From positions 186,001 through 250,000 of the forward strand of contig NZ_JACIEZ010000003.1 of NCBI RefSeq assembly GCF_014197145.1: DNA of 64,000 nt, given 5' to 3'. Each line of letters begins with the position of its first letter. Position 1 is the first letter of the stretch. A program made the position numbers and the translations under genes. Below, in pieces: positions 43,850 through 51,347 of the stretch. This stretch comes from Gellertiella hungarica (lineage in GTDB: Bacteria > Pseudomonadota > Alphaproteobacteria > Rhizobiales > Rhizobiaceae). The notes below the pieces were generated by a model, which worked only from the letters and a program-made list of their open reading frames with translations, searched no databases and was not told the origin of the DNA.

Positions 43850-44451
43850 TGGCACCTCATCCCGACTGGGAACGGCTGGAAAAACTGATGCCGGCTGTTC
43901 GCGAATTCCAATCGCTTGCAGTGGAACATGGCATAGACGACGTCTTCCAGGACAACGGCGGAAAAATCCTGCAGATGCTGCTCGCTCTCAATCTTCAGGG
44001 AATTCCTGGGAGAGAGGGTAATGATGCTGTCGATGCTGACGGGCACGAATATGAGCTAAAGAGCGTCAATATATGGCTCACGGATAGTTTCTCGACCAAC
44101 CATCACGTCAACATCCCAATCATCAACAAGTATCGCGAGGTGAAGTGGGTGTTTGCTATCTATGAAGGCATCGAAATGCGACGGGCATATTACTTGGAAC
44201 CTGCGCAGCTTGAGACGTACTTTTCTTCGTGGGAGGCAAAGTGGTTGGAAACCAAGAAAGACATCAACAACCCGAAAATCCCGCGCAACTTCGTCATGGA
44301 AGCTGGGACGCTACTGTACACAGACCAACGCGAATTAGATCTGGCAAATGCGGCGGCAATCCGGCGTGCGAAGACAAAGGCATCCGCTGATCGGCGCGCA
44401 GCCAAGAAGAAAGCCCAAGCTGACCTAATCGAATCTCAGGCCGCCGAATGA
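43849..44451 (+). CDS. PvuII-like type II restriction endonuclease
   Basis: 200 residues. FQDNGGKILQMLLAL, GREGNDAVDADGHEYELKSVN and KDINNPKIPRNFVME closely match R.PvuII, which cuts CAGCTG to blunt ends. The PD-(D/E)xK catalytic residues are visible as Asp in NDAVD and the ELK triad in YELKS; the NHH segment corresponds to the base-contacting histidines. It is about 43 residues longer than R.PvuII (157), with a Lys/Ala-rich helical tail. The 3' end overlaps the convergent integrase gene by 16 bp. Confidence 0.9.
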   Translation: MAPHPDWERLEKLMPAVREFQSLAVEHGIDDVFQDNGGKILQMLLALNLQGIPGREGNDAVDADGHEYELKSVNIWLTDSFSTNHHVNIPIINKYREVKWVFAIYEGIEMRRAYYLEPAQLETYFSSWEAKWLETKKDINNPKIPRNFVMEAGTLLYTDQRELDLANAAAIRRAKTKASADRRAAKKKAQADLIESQAAE

Positions 44452-45521
44452 ACAGCCCCTCCAAATAGGCGCGCCCTCTGCTCTTCCTTCGTAGGGTTGA
44501 GATATCGCATAAGAACGGCCACAGTCTTGTGGCCGGACTGCCTCATGAGCGTCTTCAGGTCCGCACCGTTCGCCGCCATCCGGCTCAGTGCCTCATGACG
44601 CAAGTCATGAATCCTAAGGTCGGGGCAGCCGGCTGCCTCCCGTATCTTCTGCCACTCATGTTCTGCTGAGCTCTTCGTCATCTTGAAGACGGCAGCATCG
44701 TCGGGCTCGCCTTCGGCTTGCTGAAGAAGCAAGTCATAGGCGCGATCGGAGAGGGCGACATATCGATGCTCGTTTCCTTTCACGTCCTTCTCAGGTATGA
44801 CGATGAAGCCGTGCTCTCGGCGCACCCAGCCCGCAAGGATGCTGCGAACTTCTCCCGCACGCATCCCAGTGTCTAGGAGGACAGGGAACAGGGCTTGCCA
44901 TTGGCGGTTCTGCCACGTTTCTCCGGTGAGGGCCGACCAAATGCGTTCTTCCTCTCCCAGGCGAAGCCGTCTATCTCTGCCTGCGCCAGGTTGTGGAATA
45001 CCGCGCCGTCGCTTCCGGAGCGAGGCAATGGGGTTCGAAGTCTGGACCGACTTTTCATGGATCAGCCACTCATAGACCGCGCTCATGGTATTCAAGTTGT
45101 TCCGGATCGTGGAAGCTGCTTTTCCCTCATCGCGGCGTGCATCGCGGAAGGTTACGAAATGCTCCACCGTCAACTCCCGGAGAGTCTTCGACGCAAAGTC
45201 CTCTCGTGCCAACATGTTCAGCATGGCGACCTCTTGCTCGGCTCCCTTCTTCTCCGGAGTGATCTTGTCACGGTAGTCCTCAAGGGCATCCTTGAACGAG
45301 CGATCGAGGTAGCCTTTCGAGATTCCCGGCTTCGGCTCAAGTCGGGGGTCCTTCCACGTACCGAGACGCATTGCGGATTCGGTCGCGTCTATCCACACTT
45401 GAGCGTCACGTTTCGATTTAAAGGTGTTCGAGATCGAACGCGACTTGCAGGGGCCGTTAAAGGTGTCCGGTAGCCGCGCGGTGACAGTCCATTTCCCCGC
45501 TCGTTTCGTGATGCTCGCCAC
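44436..45521 (-). CDS. int: Tyrosine integrase of element 2
   Basis: 361 residues from GTG 45521 (VASITKRAGKWTVTARL). N-terminal arm-binding domain, then core-binding domain (HFVTFRDARRDEGKAASTIRNNLN), and a catalytic domain with Arg in DTGMRAGEVRSIL, HxxR in IHDLRHEALSRM, His in SGHKTVAVLM and Tyr in MRYLNPT. It is unrelated in detail to the element 1 integrase, although both target the same tRNA anticodon region. It lies 81 bp from the right core. The frame is open upstream through the tRNA fragment, but that part is not coding. Confidence 0.93.
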   Translation of the reverse strand: MASITKRAGKWTVTARLPDTFNGPCKSRSISNTFKSKRDAQVWIDATESAMRLGTWKDPRLEPKPGISKGYLDRSFKDALEDYRDKITPEKKGAEQEVAMLNMLAREDFASKTLRELTVEHFVTFRDARRDEGKAASTIRNNLNTMSAVYEWLIHEKSVQTSNPIASLRKRRRGIPQPGAGRDRRLRLGEEERIWSALTGETWQNRQWQALFPVLLDTGMRAGEVRSILAGWVRREHGFIVIPEKDVKGNEHRYVALSDRAYDLLLQQAEGEPDDAAVFKMTKSSAEHEWQKIREAAGCPDLRIHDLRHEALSRMAANGADLKTLMRQSGHKTVAVLMRYLNPTKEEQRARLFGGAVHSAA

Positions 45522-45539
45522 GTCGTTTTCCCTGCATTT

Positions 45540-45556
45540 TGCAACAATGCTGCAAC
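45540..45556 (+). repeat. Candidate integrase arm site of element 2, right copy
   Basis: TGCAACAATGCTGCAAC, identical to 37103-37119, located just upstream of the integrase start and 47 bp from the right core. Confidence 0.6.
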
Positions 45557-45602
45557 ATCTCGCAGAGTTGATGAGAAAACGCAAGGTTATCAGTAAATTT
45601 TT

Positions 45603-45666
45603 ACCGGTCTTGAAAACCGGCGTGCGGGAAACCGTACCGTGGGTTCGAATCCCACCTCTTCCGCCA
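45603..45666 (+). other. Right attachment site: 3' part of tRNA-Ser(UGA)
   Basis: 64 nt identical to the last 64 nt of the complete tRNA at 36957-37020, from the anticodon stem to CCA. The upstream bases differ, so no 5' half is present and no tRNA can form. It marks the chromosomal right border of the tandem insertion. Confidence 0.9.
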
Positions 45667-45951
45667 TTTTCGCGCACTTCCGGTCCCCATGATGCGCCCG
45701 CTACGGTTCTGGATTACCGAGGGCGGGAAGGCTATTCGTCGCTGCCCTTCCTGCTTGCACACTCTTGCATTCAACAGAAATTCTGTCAGCCCGATTGTCT
45801 TTCTTGAATATGTGTAGCCGCTAATGCTGCTGTACTGCGAAAAATCCCCCCTCAATATTGACGGTAATGCCCATCAGGCGTAACTTATAATTAATCGTTT
45901 ATTAACGATAATTTTTTGTTGCAACAAGAACAGGTAATGAGGGAGCTTGCA

Positions 45952-47124
45952 ATGACGGACACGATTTTCGGTTTCAGCGGGACAGTCACGCAGGGCGCGC
46001 TATCGCAGCAGTATACGTCGTGGCTGACGTCGGAAGTTGCCAGCATGTCGGAGAACCTGGCCTACGACGCCTTCAAGGATGGCATGGCGGTGACGGAAGC
46101 GATCGCGCTGCGGTCTGCCATTCAGGCCGGCACCTTCACGCTCAGCAACCTTTTCACCGCGGCGCAGTCCAAGACCGGCGCAGTCACCGACGTCGCGGGC
46201 AAGCCGGACCCGCTGATGACGGTGACCTACACCGTCGATGGCGTGGAGAAGAGCTACACCATTCACCTCGCCGAATTCATGAGCGGCGAAGCGCGGTCCA
46301 CCTGGAAGGATTCGGGCAAGAACGGGCAGTTCCACACCCGCGAATACCTGACCGACGTCAATCACGACCTGCCCAGCGACTACAACGAGCACTGGGATGA
46401 TCTGAACCAGGCGCCGACTGCGCAGAACTACGATTTCGGAAATCTGCAGGAGACCGACGCGAATGCCGACGGTTCGCATCAGGCAGGCGACTTCACCGTT
46501 TCGATCGATCTGGACACTCTGGTATCCGACGACAAGCCGATCAGCGAGCTGTCCTTCTCCGTTGGCACCCTGCCGGATGGCGTGACCTTCGACCAGAACA
46601 CCCACCAGATCATCGTGGACCAGAATTCGGCGGCTTTCGATTTCCTCAAGAAAGGCGAAACGAAGACTTACAAGATCGAATATACGGTAACCGACAAGGA
46701 AGGCCTCTCCGCAAAGGCCGAGGTATCGTTCACCGTGGTCGGCACGGCGGACAAATATCACGACACGCAGACCTTCTCCTTCGAGAAGACGGATGGCAGC
46801 GCACAGGGCAGTGGCTTCACCCACACCTTTTTCCTGCATGAGGGCTTCGATTATTCGGGCCTGGTGAACGTCTCCGGCGATGGGGACCTCAACCAGAAGA
46901 ACGAGTCCGTGAAATTCACGGTCGATGGTTCGGGCTGGACCTACCAGGGGACCGAAAACGGCAACGACGGGCAGCTCGATACGCTGACGCACTATGCGCA
47001 TGACTTCGGTCTCTCCAGCGTTCAGCTGTCGGACGGGAAGGTCATCGTCACGGGGGACTTCTCGAGCCCGGTTGCGAACGGCTCGACCGCCAACGTCACC
47101 CTCGATTACGATTACTGGATGTAA
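45952..47124 (+). CDS. Putative exported cadherin/Ig-like domain protein
   Basis: 390 residues starting MTDTIFGFSGTVTQG with GAGGGAG ribosome site. The first ~140 residues include LTVTYTVDG-like and helical segments; residues ~150-270 are acidic, Asp/Asn-rich beta sequence (FTVSIDLDTLVSDDKPISEL, TYKIEYTVTDKEGLSAKAEV) resembling cadherin/VCBS-type modules, followed by another beta domain. There is no N-terminal signal peptide, so secretion would be by a type I-like route using C-terminal signals; this is inference. It is the first chromosomal gene after the tRNA remnant. Confidence 0.65.
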   Translation: MTDTIFGFSGTVTQGALSQQYTSWLTSEVASMSENLAYDAFKDGMAVTEAIALRSAIQAGTFTLSNLFTAAQSKTGAVTDVAGKPDPLMTVTYTVDGVEKSYTIHLAEFMSGEARSTWKDSGKNGQFHTREYLTDVNHDLPSDYNEHWDDLNQAPTAQNYDFGNLQETDANADGSHQAGDFTVSIDLDTLVSDDKPISELSFSVGTLPDGVTFDQNTHQIIVDQNSAAFDFLKKGETKTYKIEYTVTDKEGLSAKAEVSFTVVGTADKYHDTQTFSFEKTDGSAQGSGFTHTFFLHEGFDYSGLVNVSGDGDLNQKNESVKFTVDGSGWTYQGTENGNDGQLDTLTHYAHDFGLSSVQLSDGKVIVTGDFSSPVANGSTANVTLDYDYWM

Positions 47125-47160
47125 CTTCGCGGCGCCCCGCGGGGATTCCCATAAAACAGA

Positions 47161-47191
47161 AAGGCCGGCGTCACGGGACGCCGGCCTTTTT
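47161..47191 (+). terminator. Rho-independent terminator
   Basis: Perfect 12-bp stem AAGGCCGGCGTC/GACGCCGGCCTT with ACGG loop, followed by TTTTT, 36 bp after the preceding stop. It can also end the convergent minus-strand gene at 47199. Confidence 0.9.
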
Positions 47192-47198
47192 CGGTTTT

Positions 47199-47609
47199 TC
47201 AGGCGGCCCAGCCAAGCTGGCGGGCCTGCGCGCTGCCGTCACGAACACCGTAGCGGCTGGTAATCCGGCCGTTATCCACGGTGAACCACTCGATCGCGGT
47301 GAGTTCGAATGTCTTGCCGGTCGCAGGAAATCCGCGGAAGGGCTGGACGGACTTTCCCGTTTCGCGAAAGCGCACCGCAACGACATTGCCCTCCTCGATG
47401 ATTTCGCAGACCTCCAGATGCATGGAGAGTGCTTCGTGGAGGTCCTTCCAGATCGGCATGGCAAAATCGACGTTTCCCTTGCCGAGCACGCCATAGATCG
47501 CGGCGTCGTCGCTGAAGAGGGACTTCAGGCGCTGAAAATCGCCTTTGTTCATCGCGTCGACATAGTCGAGAACGATCTGCTTTCTGGATGGGTTTTCTGC
47601 TGCCGACAT
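47199..47609 (-). CDS. SnoaL-like (NTF2 fold) protein, ester-cyclase type
   Basis: 136 residues starting MSAAENPSRKQIVLDYVDAM. The pattern NKGDFQRLKSLFSDDAAIYGVLG, GFPATGKTFELTAIEWFTVD and ITSRYGVRDGSAQARQLG is typical of SnoaL-like polyketide cyclase / ester cyclase family proteins with the NTF2 cone fold. Substrate unknown. It is divergent from a LysR gene, which probably regulates it. Confidence 0.82.
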   Translation of the reverse strand: MSAAENPSRKQIVLDYVDAMNKGDFQRLKSLFSDDAAIYGVLGKGNVDFAMPIWKDLHEALSMHLEVCEIIEEGNVVAVRFRETGKSVQPFRGFPATGKTFELTAIEWFTVDNGRITSRYGVRDGSAQARQLGWAA

Positions 47610-47743
47610 GCTTGTCTCCGTCTGTTTCTTTGCGGGAGCGCCAGTGCCCGCCGCTTTCTGTGGCAGACGATCTAGCACTGGGCGAGGCTTTGCGCCTCTG
47701 GCGAGACTTGCAGTTTGGTTCTGCATCGGTGCAGAATGAGCCT

Positions 47744-48637
47744 ATGTATGACTGGGCCTCCATCCGCGATTTTCTTCTAACCGCCCGGCTGGGCTCGACG
47801 CTCAAGGCCGCACAGGCGCTCGGTGTCAACCAGACGACCGTCATGCGACGGCTCCGCCAGCTGGAGGCGGATCTCGGGCTGTCTCTGTTTCACCGCCACC
47901 AGCAGGGCTACCGGCTGAGCGCCGAGGGACAGGAACTTCTCCCGCTCGCGGAAGAAATGGAGCGGCAGGCGGAGGCGCTCGGGGCGAAGGCACGGGAGAG
48001 GGGAAGGCAGCTCAAGGGCACGCTCAGCATCACCGCTACCGAGCTGGCGGCTGTCAGGCTTCTGGCGCCGGCTTTGCCTGCCATCCGCCAGCAATTTCCC
48101 GATGTCTCCGTCAAGATCGTCACCACCGATGCCAGGCTCGATCTTCAGCGCGGGGAGGCGGACATTGCCATCAGGGCGGGTGGTGCGAATGAACAGCCGG
48201 GTATCGTCCGGCAGCGGTTGCCGGATTCCGTCTGGGCCATCTATGGCGGCATGGCGCTTCTGGAGACGATGGGAGAACCTGCCGAGGAGGCGGCGCTTGC
48301 CCGTTATCCGGTGATCGCCGGCGACGGACCGCTTGCGCTTGCGGAGCCGCTGGTCTGGCTGGAGCGGCAGGCGGGGGAGGGTGCGGTCGTGCACCGCTCG
48401 AACTCCTTACCGGGACTGCTGGCCGCGACGAAAGCGGGGCTGGGTCTTTGCGCACTCCCGGCCCTTGCCGCCGGGATGGAGGACGGCCTTGGCCTTTGCG
48501 GTGCATTGCGGCGTTTCCCGTCACCGGTATGGCTCTGCTATCACGAAACGCGAAAGGCCGATCCGGTGCTGCGACCGGTCGCAGCCTTCCTTACCCAGCA
48601 GATACGGCAAAAGCGCCAGCTCCTCGAGGGGAGCTGA
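47744..48637 (+). CDS. LysR-family transcriptional regulator
   Basis: 297 residues starting MYDWASIRDFLLTARLGSTL. The N-terminal winged helix (LKAAQALGVNQTTVMRRLRQ) and LysR linker are clear, and the C-terminal effector domain includes PDVSVKIVTTDARLDLQRGE and GLGLCALPALAA. A start at 47744 is chosen over upstream starts because it begins the HTH. Probably regulates the divergent SnoaL-like gene across a 134-bp shared promoter region. Confidence 0.88.
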   Translation: MYDWASIRDFLLTARLGSTLKAAQALGVNQTTVMRRLRQLEADLGLSLFHRHQQGYRLSAEGQELLPLAEEMERQAEALGAKARERGRQLKGTLSITATELAAVRLLAPALPAIRQQFPDVSVKIVTTDARLDLQRGEADIAIRAGGANEQPGIVRQRLPDSVWAIYGGMALLETMGEPAEEAALARYPVIAGDGPLALAEPLVWLERQAGEGAVVHRSNSLPGLLAATKAGLGLCALPALAAGMEDGLGLCGALRRFPSPVWLCYHETRKADPVLRPVAAFLTQQIRQKRQLLEGS

Positions 48638-48663
48638 CATGCGTTGCGGTATCAATCCATTGG

Positions 48664-48858
48664 TCAGTTCGGGCCGGGCTTTCCCGGGCCGCCCTTTTCG
48701 GTAGCGCCCATGCTGTCGGCGCCGGGGGCAGGGCTCTTGCCTGGAACGCGGCCTCCCGGCTGCAGGCCGGATGCGAGGCCTCTTGTGCCGGACGGCCCTT
48801 CCGCCGAAGGATTGACGGTGCGGTCATCCTTGCCTTCATTGCCGCTTGTGCTTGTCAT
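48664..48858 (-). CDS. Small Gly/Pro/Ser-rich hypothetical protein
   Basis: 64 residues (MTSTSGNEGKDDRTVNPSAE...), low-complexity, likely disordered. AGAGGAGA ribosome site lies 9 bases upstream of the ATG. It follows the manganese catalase gene on the same strand after 73 bp, so it may be co-transcribed. Function unknown. Confidence 0.45.
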   Translation of the reverse strand: MTSTSGNEGKDDRTVNPSAEGPSGTRGLASGLQPGGRVPGKSPAPGADSMGATEKGGPGKPGPN

Positions 48859-48931
48859 GGTCCGGATCTCCTCTGGTCAGAATGGGGTCCGCGCGGCCTC
48901 ACGGGAGGCTGCGCGGCTGTGCATGTTGGTC

Positions 48932-49774
48932 TCAGACCGGAGGCTGCGCCTGCTCCTGCTCCACCTGGGCTCCGCCCCCCGGTTTCGCGGGCGAAAGAAC
49001 CGGTTTCTGGCCAAGCGGCTCCATGATGCGGGTCGAGAAATCGCCCTTGCCATCCGGCGATGTGCCTTCCGACCAACGACCGGGGGCAGGTTCGCTGCCG
49101 TCGTGCTGGAAGCCGAGATAGGCGTAGCTGAATTCCTGCTGTTCCTTGTCCTGCGGGAAGCTGTTCGGAATGGGAAACACGCTGGTTGCCGGCCCGAGCT
49201 CCTGAAGTGCGGCAAGCCACTGGTTCTGATGCATCGTGTCGCGCGCAATCAGGAAGGACAGCATCTCCTTCATGCCGGGGTCGTCGGTCATGTTGTAGAG
49301 CCGAACCGCCAGCACCCGGCCGGTGGATTCTGCCGTGACATTGGCCGTCATGTCGGCGGCAATGTTGCCGCTCGCATAGATGTGCGACATGTCAAAGGGC
49401 ACCCCGTCGGAATCGACCGGCATCGCCGCGAGGCCCGCCGAAAGAAGGTTCTTGAGGTTCATGCCGCCGAGCACCGCCCCGCCCACGGGATCAGCCGCGA
49501 CCTCTTCCCTCAGGCTGAGGGGAGCGCCTTCGAGGTTCATCGCGACGGCAGTCGCCAGCATTTCGATATGGCCGAGTTCCTCGGCGGCGGTGTTCATCAG
49601 CATGTCGCGGAACTTCGGATTTCCGCGTGCGCCGCAGGCCTGGAAGAAATACTGCATGGCCACGCGGATTTCGCCCTCGACGCCGCCGATGGCCTGCTGG
49701 AGAGCGCGTGCGAAGAGGGGGTCCGGACGCTCGACGCGAACCGGAAACTGCAGCTTGTTGTCGGTGTAGAACAT
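48932..49774 (-). CDS. Manganese catalase family protein
   Basis: 280-residue four-helix-bundle di-manganese catalase. Ligand motifs are GEIRVAMQYFFQA (Glu), AAEELGHIEMLATAVAMNLE (Glu, His), AESTGRVLAVRLYNM (Glu) and LIARDTMHQNQWLAAL (His). It decomposes hydrogen peroxide without heme. The C-terminal ~60 residues are Pro/Gly/Gln-rich and probably disordered. Stress-response function, cytoplasmic. Confidence 0.92.
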   Translation of the reverse strand: MFYTDNKLQFPVRVERPDPLFARALQQAIGGVEGEIRVAMQYFFQACGARGNPKFRDMLMNTAAEELGHIEMLATAVAMNLEGAPLSLREEVAADPVGGAVLGGMNLKNLLSAGLAAMPVDSDGVPFDMSHIYASGNIAADMTANVTAESTGRVLAVRLYNMTDDPGMKEMLSFLIARDTMHQNQWLAALQELGPATSVFPIPNSFPQDKEQQEFSYAYLGFQHDGSEPAPGRWSEGTSPDGKGDFSTRIMEPLGQKPVLSPAKPGGGAQVEQEQAQPPV

Positions 49775-50147
49775 GGATGTCTCCTTGCGGATGGGGTCTC
49801 AAGGGATGCCCCGCTGCAACAGATGGACCATAGGTTTGTTCCACGAAAAGTTGCGTTCAGCCGATATTATGTGATTATTATTCGCTTATTGCACGCTTAA
49901 CGTGCTGTAACCCCGGAGATGCGACCGAGCCGAACCGGACTGCGGAGCGCGATCCCGGAAGCGGAGGGCAGGGGGTGGAAACCCTGCGTTAACCATGCCG
50001 GCAAGTTACGCTCCGTTCTCCACAATTTAATTCGCATTTTCGCCATCTTCGAAGCATGTTCTGGCGACGGAGCCCGCGCACACGGGGGATCGTGGATTCA
50101 CGGTCGGGGCGCGGCAGGCCGGTTTGTATTGCGTTGAGGGTGACATC
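49775..50147. other. Intergenic region between catalase and rlpA
   Basis: 373 bp with no convincing gene. It holds the divergent promoters of the catalase and rlpA genes. An AT-rich stretch at 49860-49890 (ATTATGTGATTATTATTCGC) is the most likely catalase promoter area. No repeats of note were seen. Confidence 0.5.
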
Positions 50148-51191
50148 ATGAGCCGTGGCGAGCGGGGCTGTTTTTCCAAGGGTACGGGCATTCGATGGCT
50201 GGTCCTTGGTGCGATCTGCGTCGGGCTTGCCTCCTGCGGCACGGTGAAACCCCAGAAGACCTCCGGCAAGCGCAGCAAGGAATATTTCGCCGAATCCGAG
50301 TACGGGGTGAAAGCAAGTCCCCGGGTTGCCTATGGCAAGAACATCCCCAAGGGCGGCGGCCGCTACATCGTCGGCAAACCCTACGTGGTGAGGGGCAAGC
50401 GCTACGTGCCGAAGGAAGACTTCGGCTATGACAAGGTGGGCGTCGCCTCCTGGTATGGTTCCGCCTTCCACGGGCGACTGACCGCCAATGGCGAGGTTTA
50501 TGACCTGCAGGGACTGACGGCGGCGCATCCGACGTTTCCGCTTCCGAGCTATGCCCGCGTCACCAATGTCGAGAATGGCGCGTCCATCATCGTGCGCGTC
50601 AACGACCGCGGTCCGTACCACTCGAACCGCCTGATCGACCTCTCCGGCAAGACCGCCGAAATGCTCGACCTCAAGCACAGCGGCACGGGCAAGGTGCGCG
50701 TGCAGTATGTCGGCAAGGCCCGCATGGATGGACACGACATGCCTTTCCTGATGGCCTCCTACCGCCCGAAGGGCAGCCGCGGCCCGCAGATCGCGCCTGA
50801 AGGCCAGATTGCAACGGGTGTCATGGTCGCTTCCGCCGAACCGCTTCGCAAGCAGGTGCAGACGCTGGATGCCCAGGCCTCGGCCATCGGCTACGGCGGC
50901 AATACGCCCAGCGCCAGCTATCAGGACGCGGCACAGCCCTTTGCCGCCATGCCGTCTGCAGCTCCGGCACCGATGGCAGCCCCCGCAGAAATGGCAAGCT
51001 TCCCGGCGCTTCCCGACGTTGGTCCGTTCCCCTATGAGCGCCCGATGTACACGCTCGGCACGATGTCCGCTGCCTCTGCCTATATCGAAGTTCCGGCAAA
51101 TGCGGACGGTCCCTTCGATGCGGTGCTGAAATTCAAGGGCGAGCTGACGCCGGAATCGATCCTCGCCTCCTATCACCGCAACAATTCCTGA
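50148..51191 (+). CDS. rlpA: RlpA-like septal-ring lytic transglycosylase
   Basis: 347 residues. N-terminal lipoprotein signal (GIRWLVLGAICVGLASC, lipobox LASC with lipidated Cys near residue 31). A DPBB domain follows: VGVASWYGSAFHGRLTANGE, LTAAHPTFPLPSYARVTN and VRVNDRGPYHSNRLIDLS, including the catalytic Asp in NDRGP. The C-terminal ~140 residues are Ala/Pro-rich without a SPOR domain. RlpA cleaves naked glycan strands at division sites. Start chosen at 50148 because it immediately precedes the signal peptide. Confidence 0.92.
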   Translation: MSRGERGCFSKGTGIRWLVLGAICVGLASCGTVKPQKTSGKRSKEYFAESEYGVKASPRVAYGKNIPKGGGRYIVGKPYVVRGKRYVPKEDFGYDKVGVASWYGSAFHGRLTANGEVYDLQGLTAAHPTFPLPSYARVTNVENGASIIVRVNDRGPYHSNRLIDLSGKTAEMLDLKHSGTGKVRVQYVGKARMDGHDMPFLMASYRPKGSRGPQIAPEGQIATGVMVASAEPLRKQVQTLDAQASAIGYGGNTPSASYQDAAQPFAAMPSAAPAPMAAPAEMASFPALPDVGPFPYERPMYTLGTMSAASAYIEVPANADGPFDAVLKFKGELTPESILASYHRNNS

Positions 51192-51347
51192 CGCGGAGAG
51201 CCCTGCCGATCCGGCCGGGGTTGCGTTGCAAGGATGCCGCGCCTCGTCCCTGTATGGCGGGAGACAGCGCTATTTCCCCGCCGCTGCGCTTGGCAAGAGG
51301 CGCCGCCTGCCGCTAGATGAGGCAAGTTCGGGTGGACGAGAATTGTG

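Larger units (their letters stand above)
36970..45602. mobile_element. Element 2: integrative mobilizable element with PvuII-like restriction-modification
   Basis: About 8.6 kb between the complete tRNA-Ser and its 3' remnant. It encodes three small plus-strand proteins, a membrane protein, a MobV-like relaxase, a rolling-circle Rep, a methyltransferase, controller protein and endonuclease of the PvuII type, and a tyrosine integrase at the right end. There is no type IV secretion or capsid gene, so transfer would depend on a helper conjugation system. Confidence 0.87.

Noticed and set aside
36970-45602. Self-transmissible ICE
   Set aside because: No type IV secretion or coupling-protein gene; only Rep, relaxase and integrase, so at most mobilizable.
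45603-45666. Second tRNA-Ser gene
   Set aside because: Only the last 64 nt match; no acceptor 5' strand or D arm is present, so it is an att remnant.
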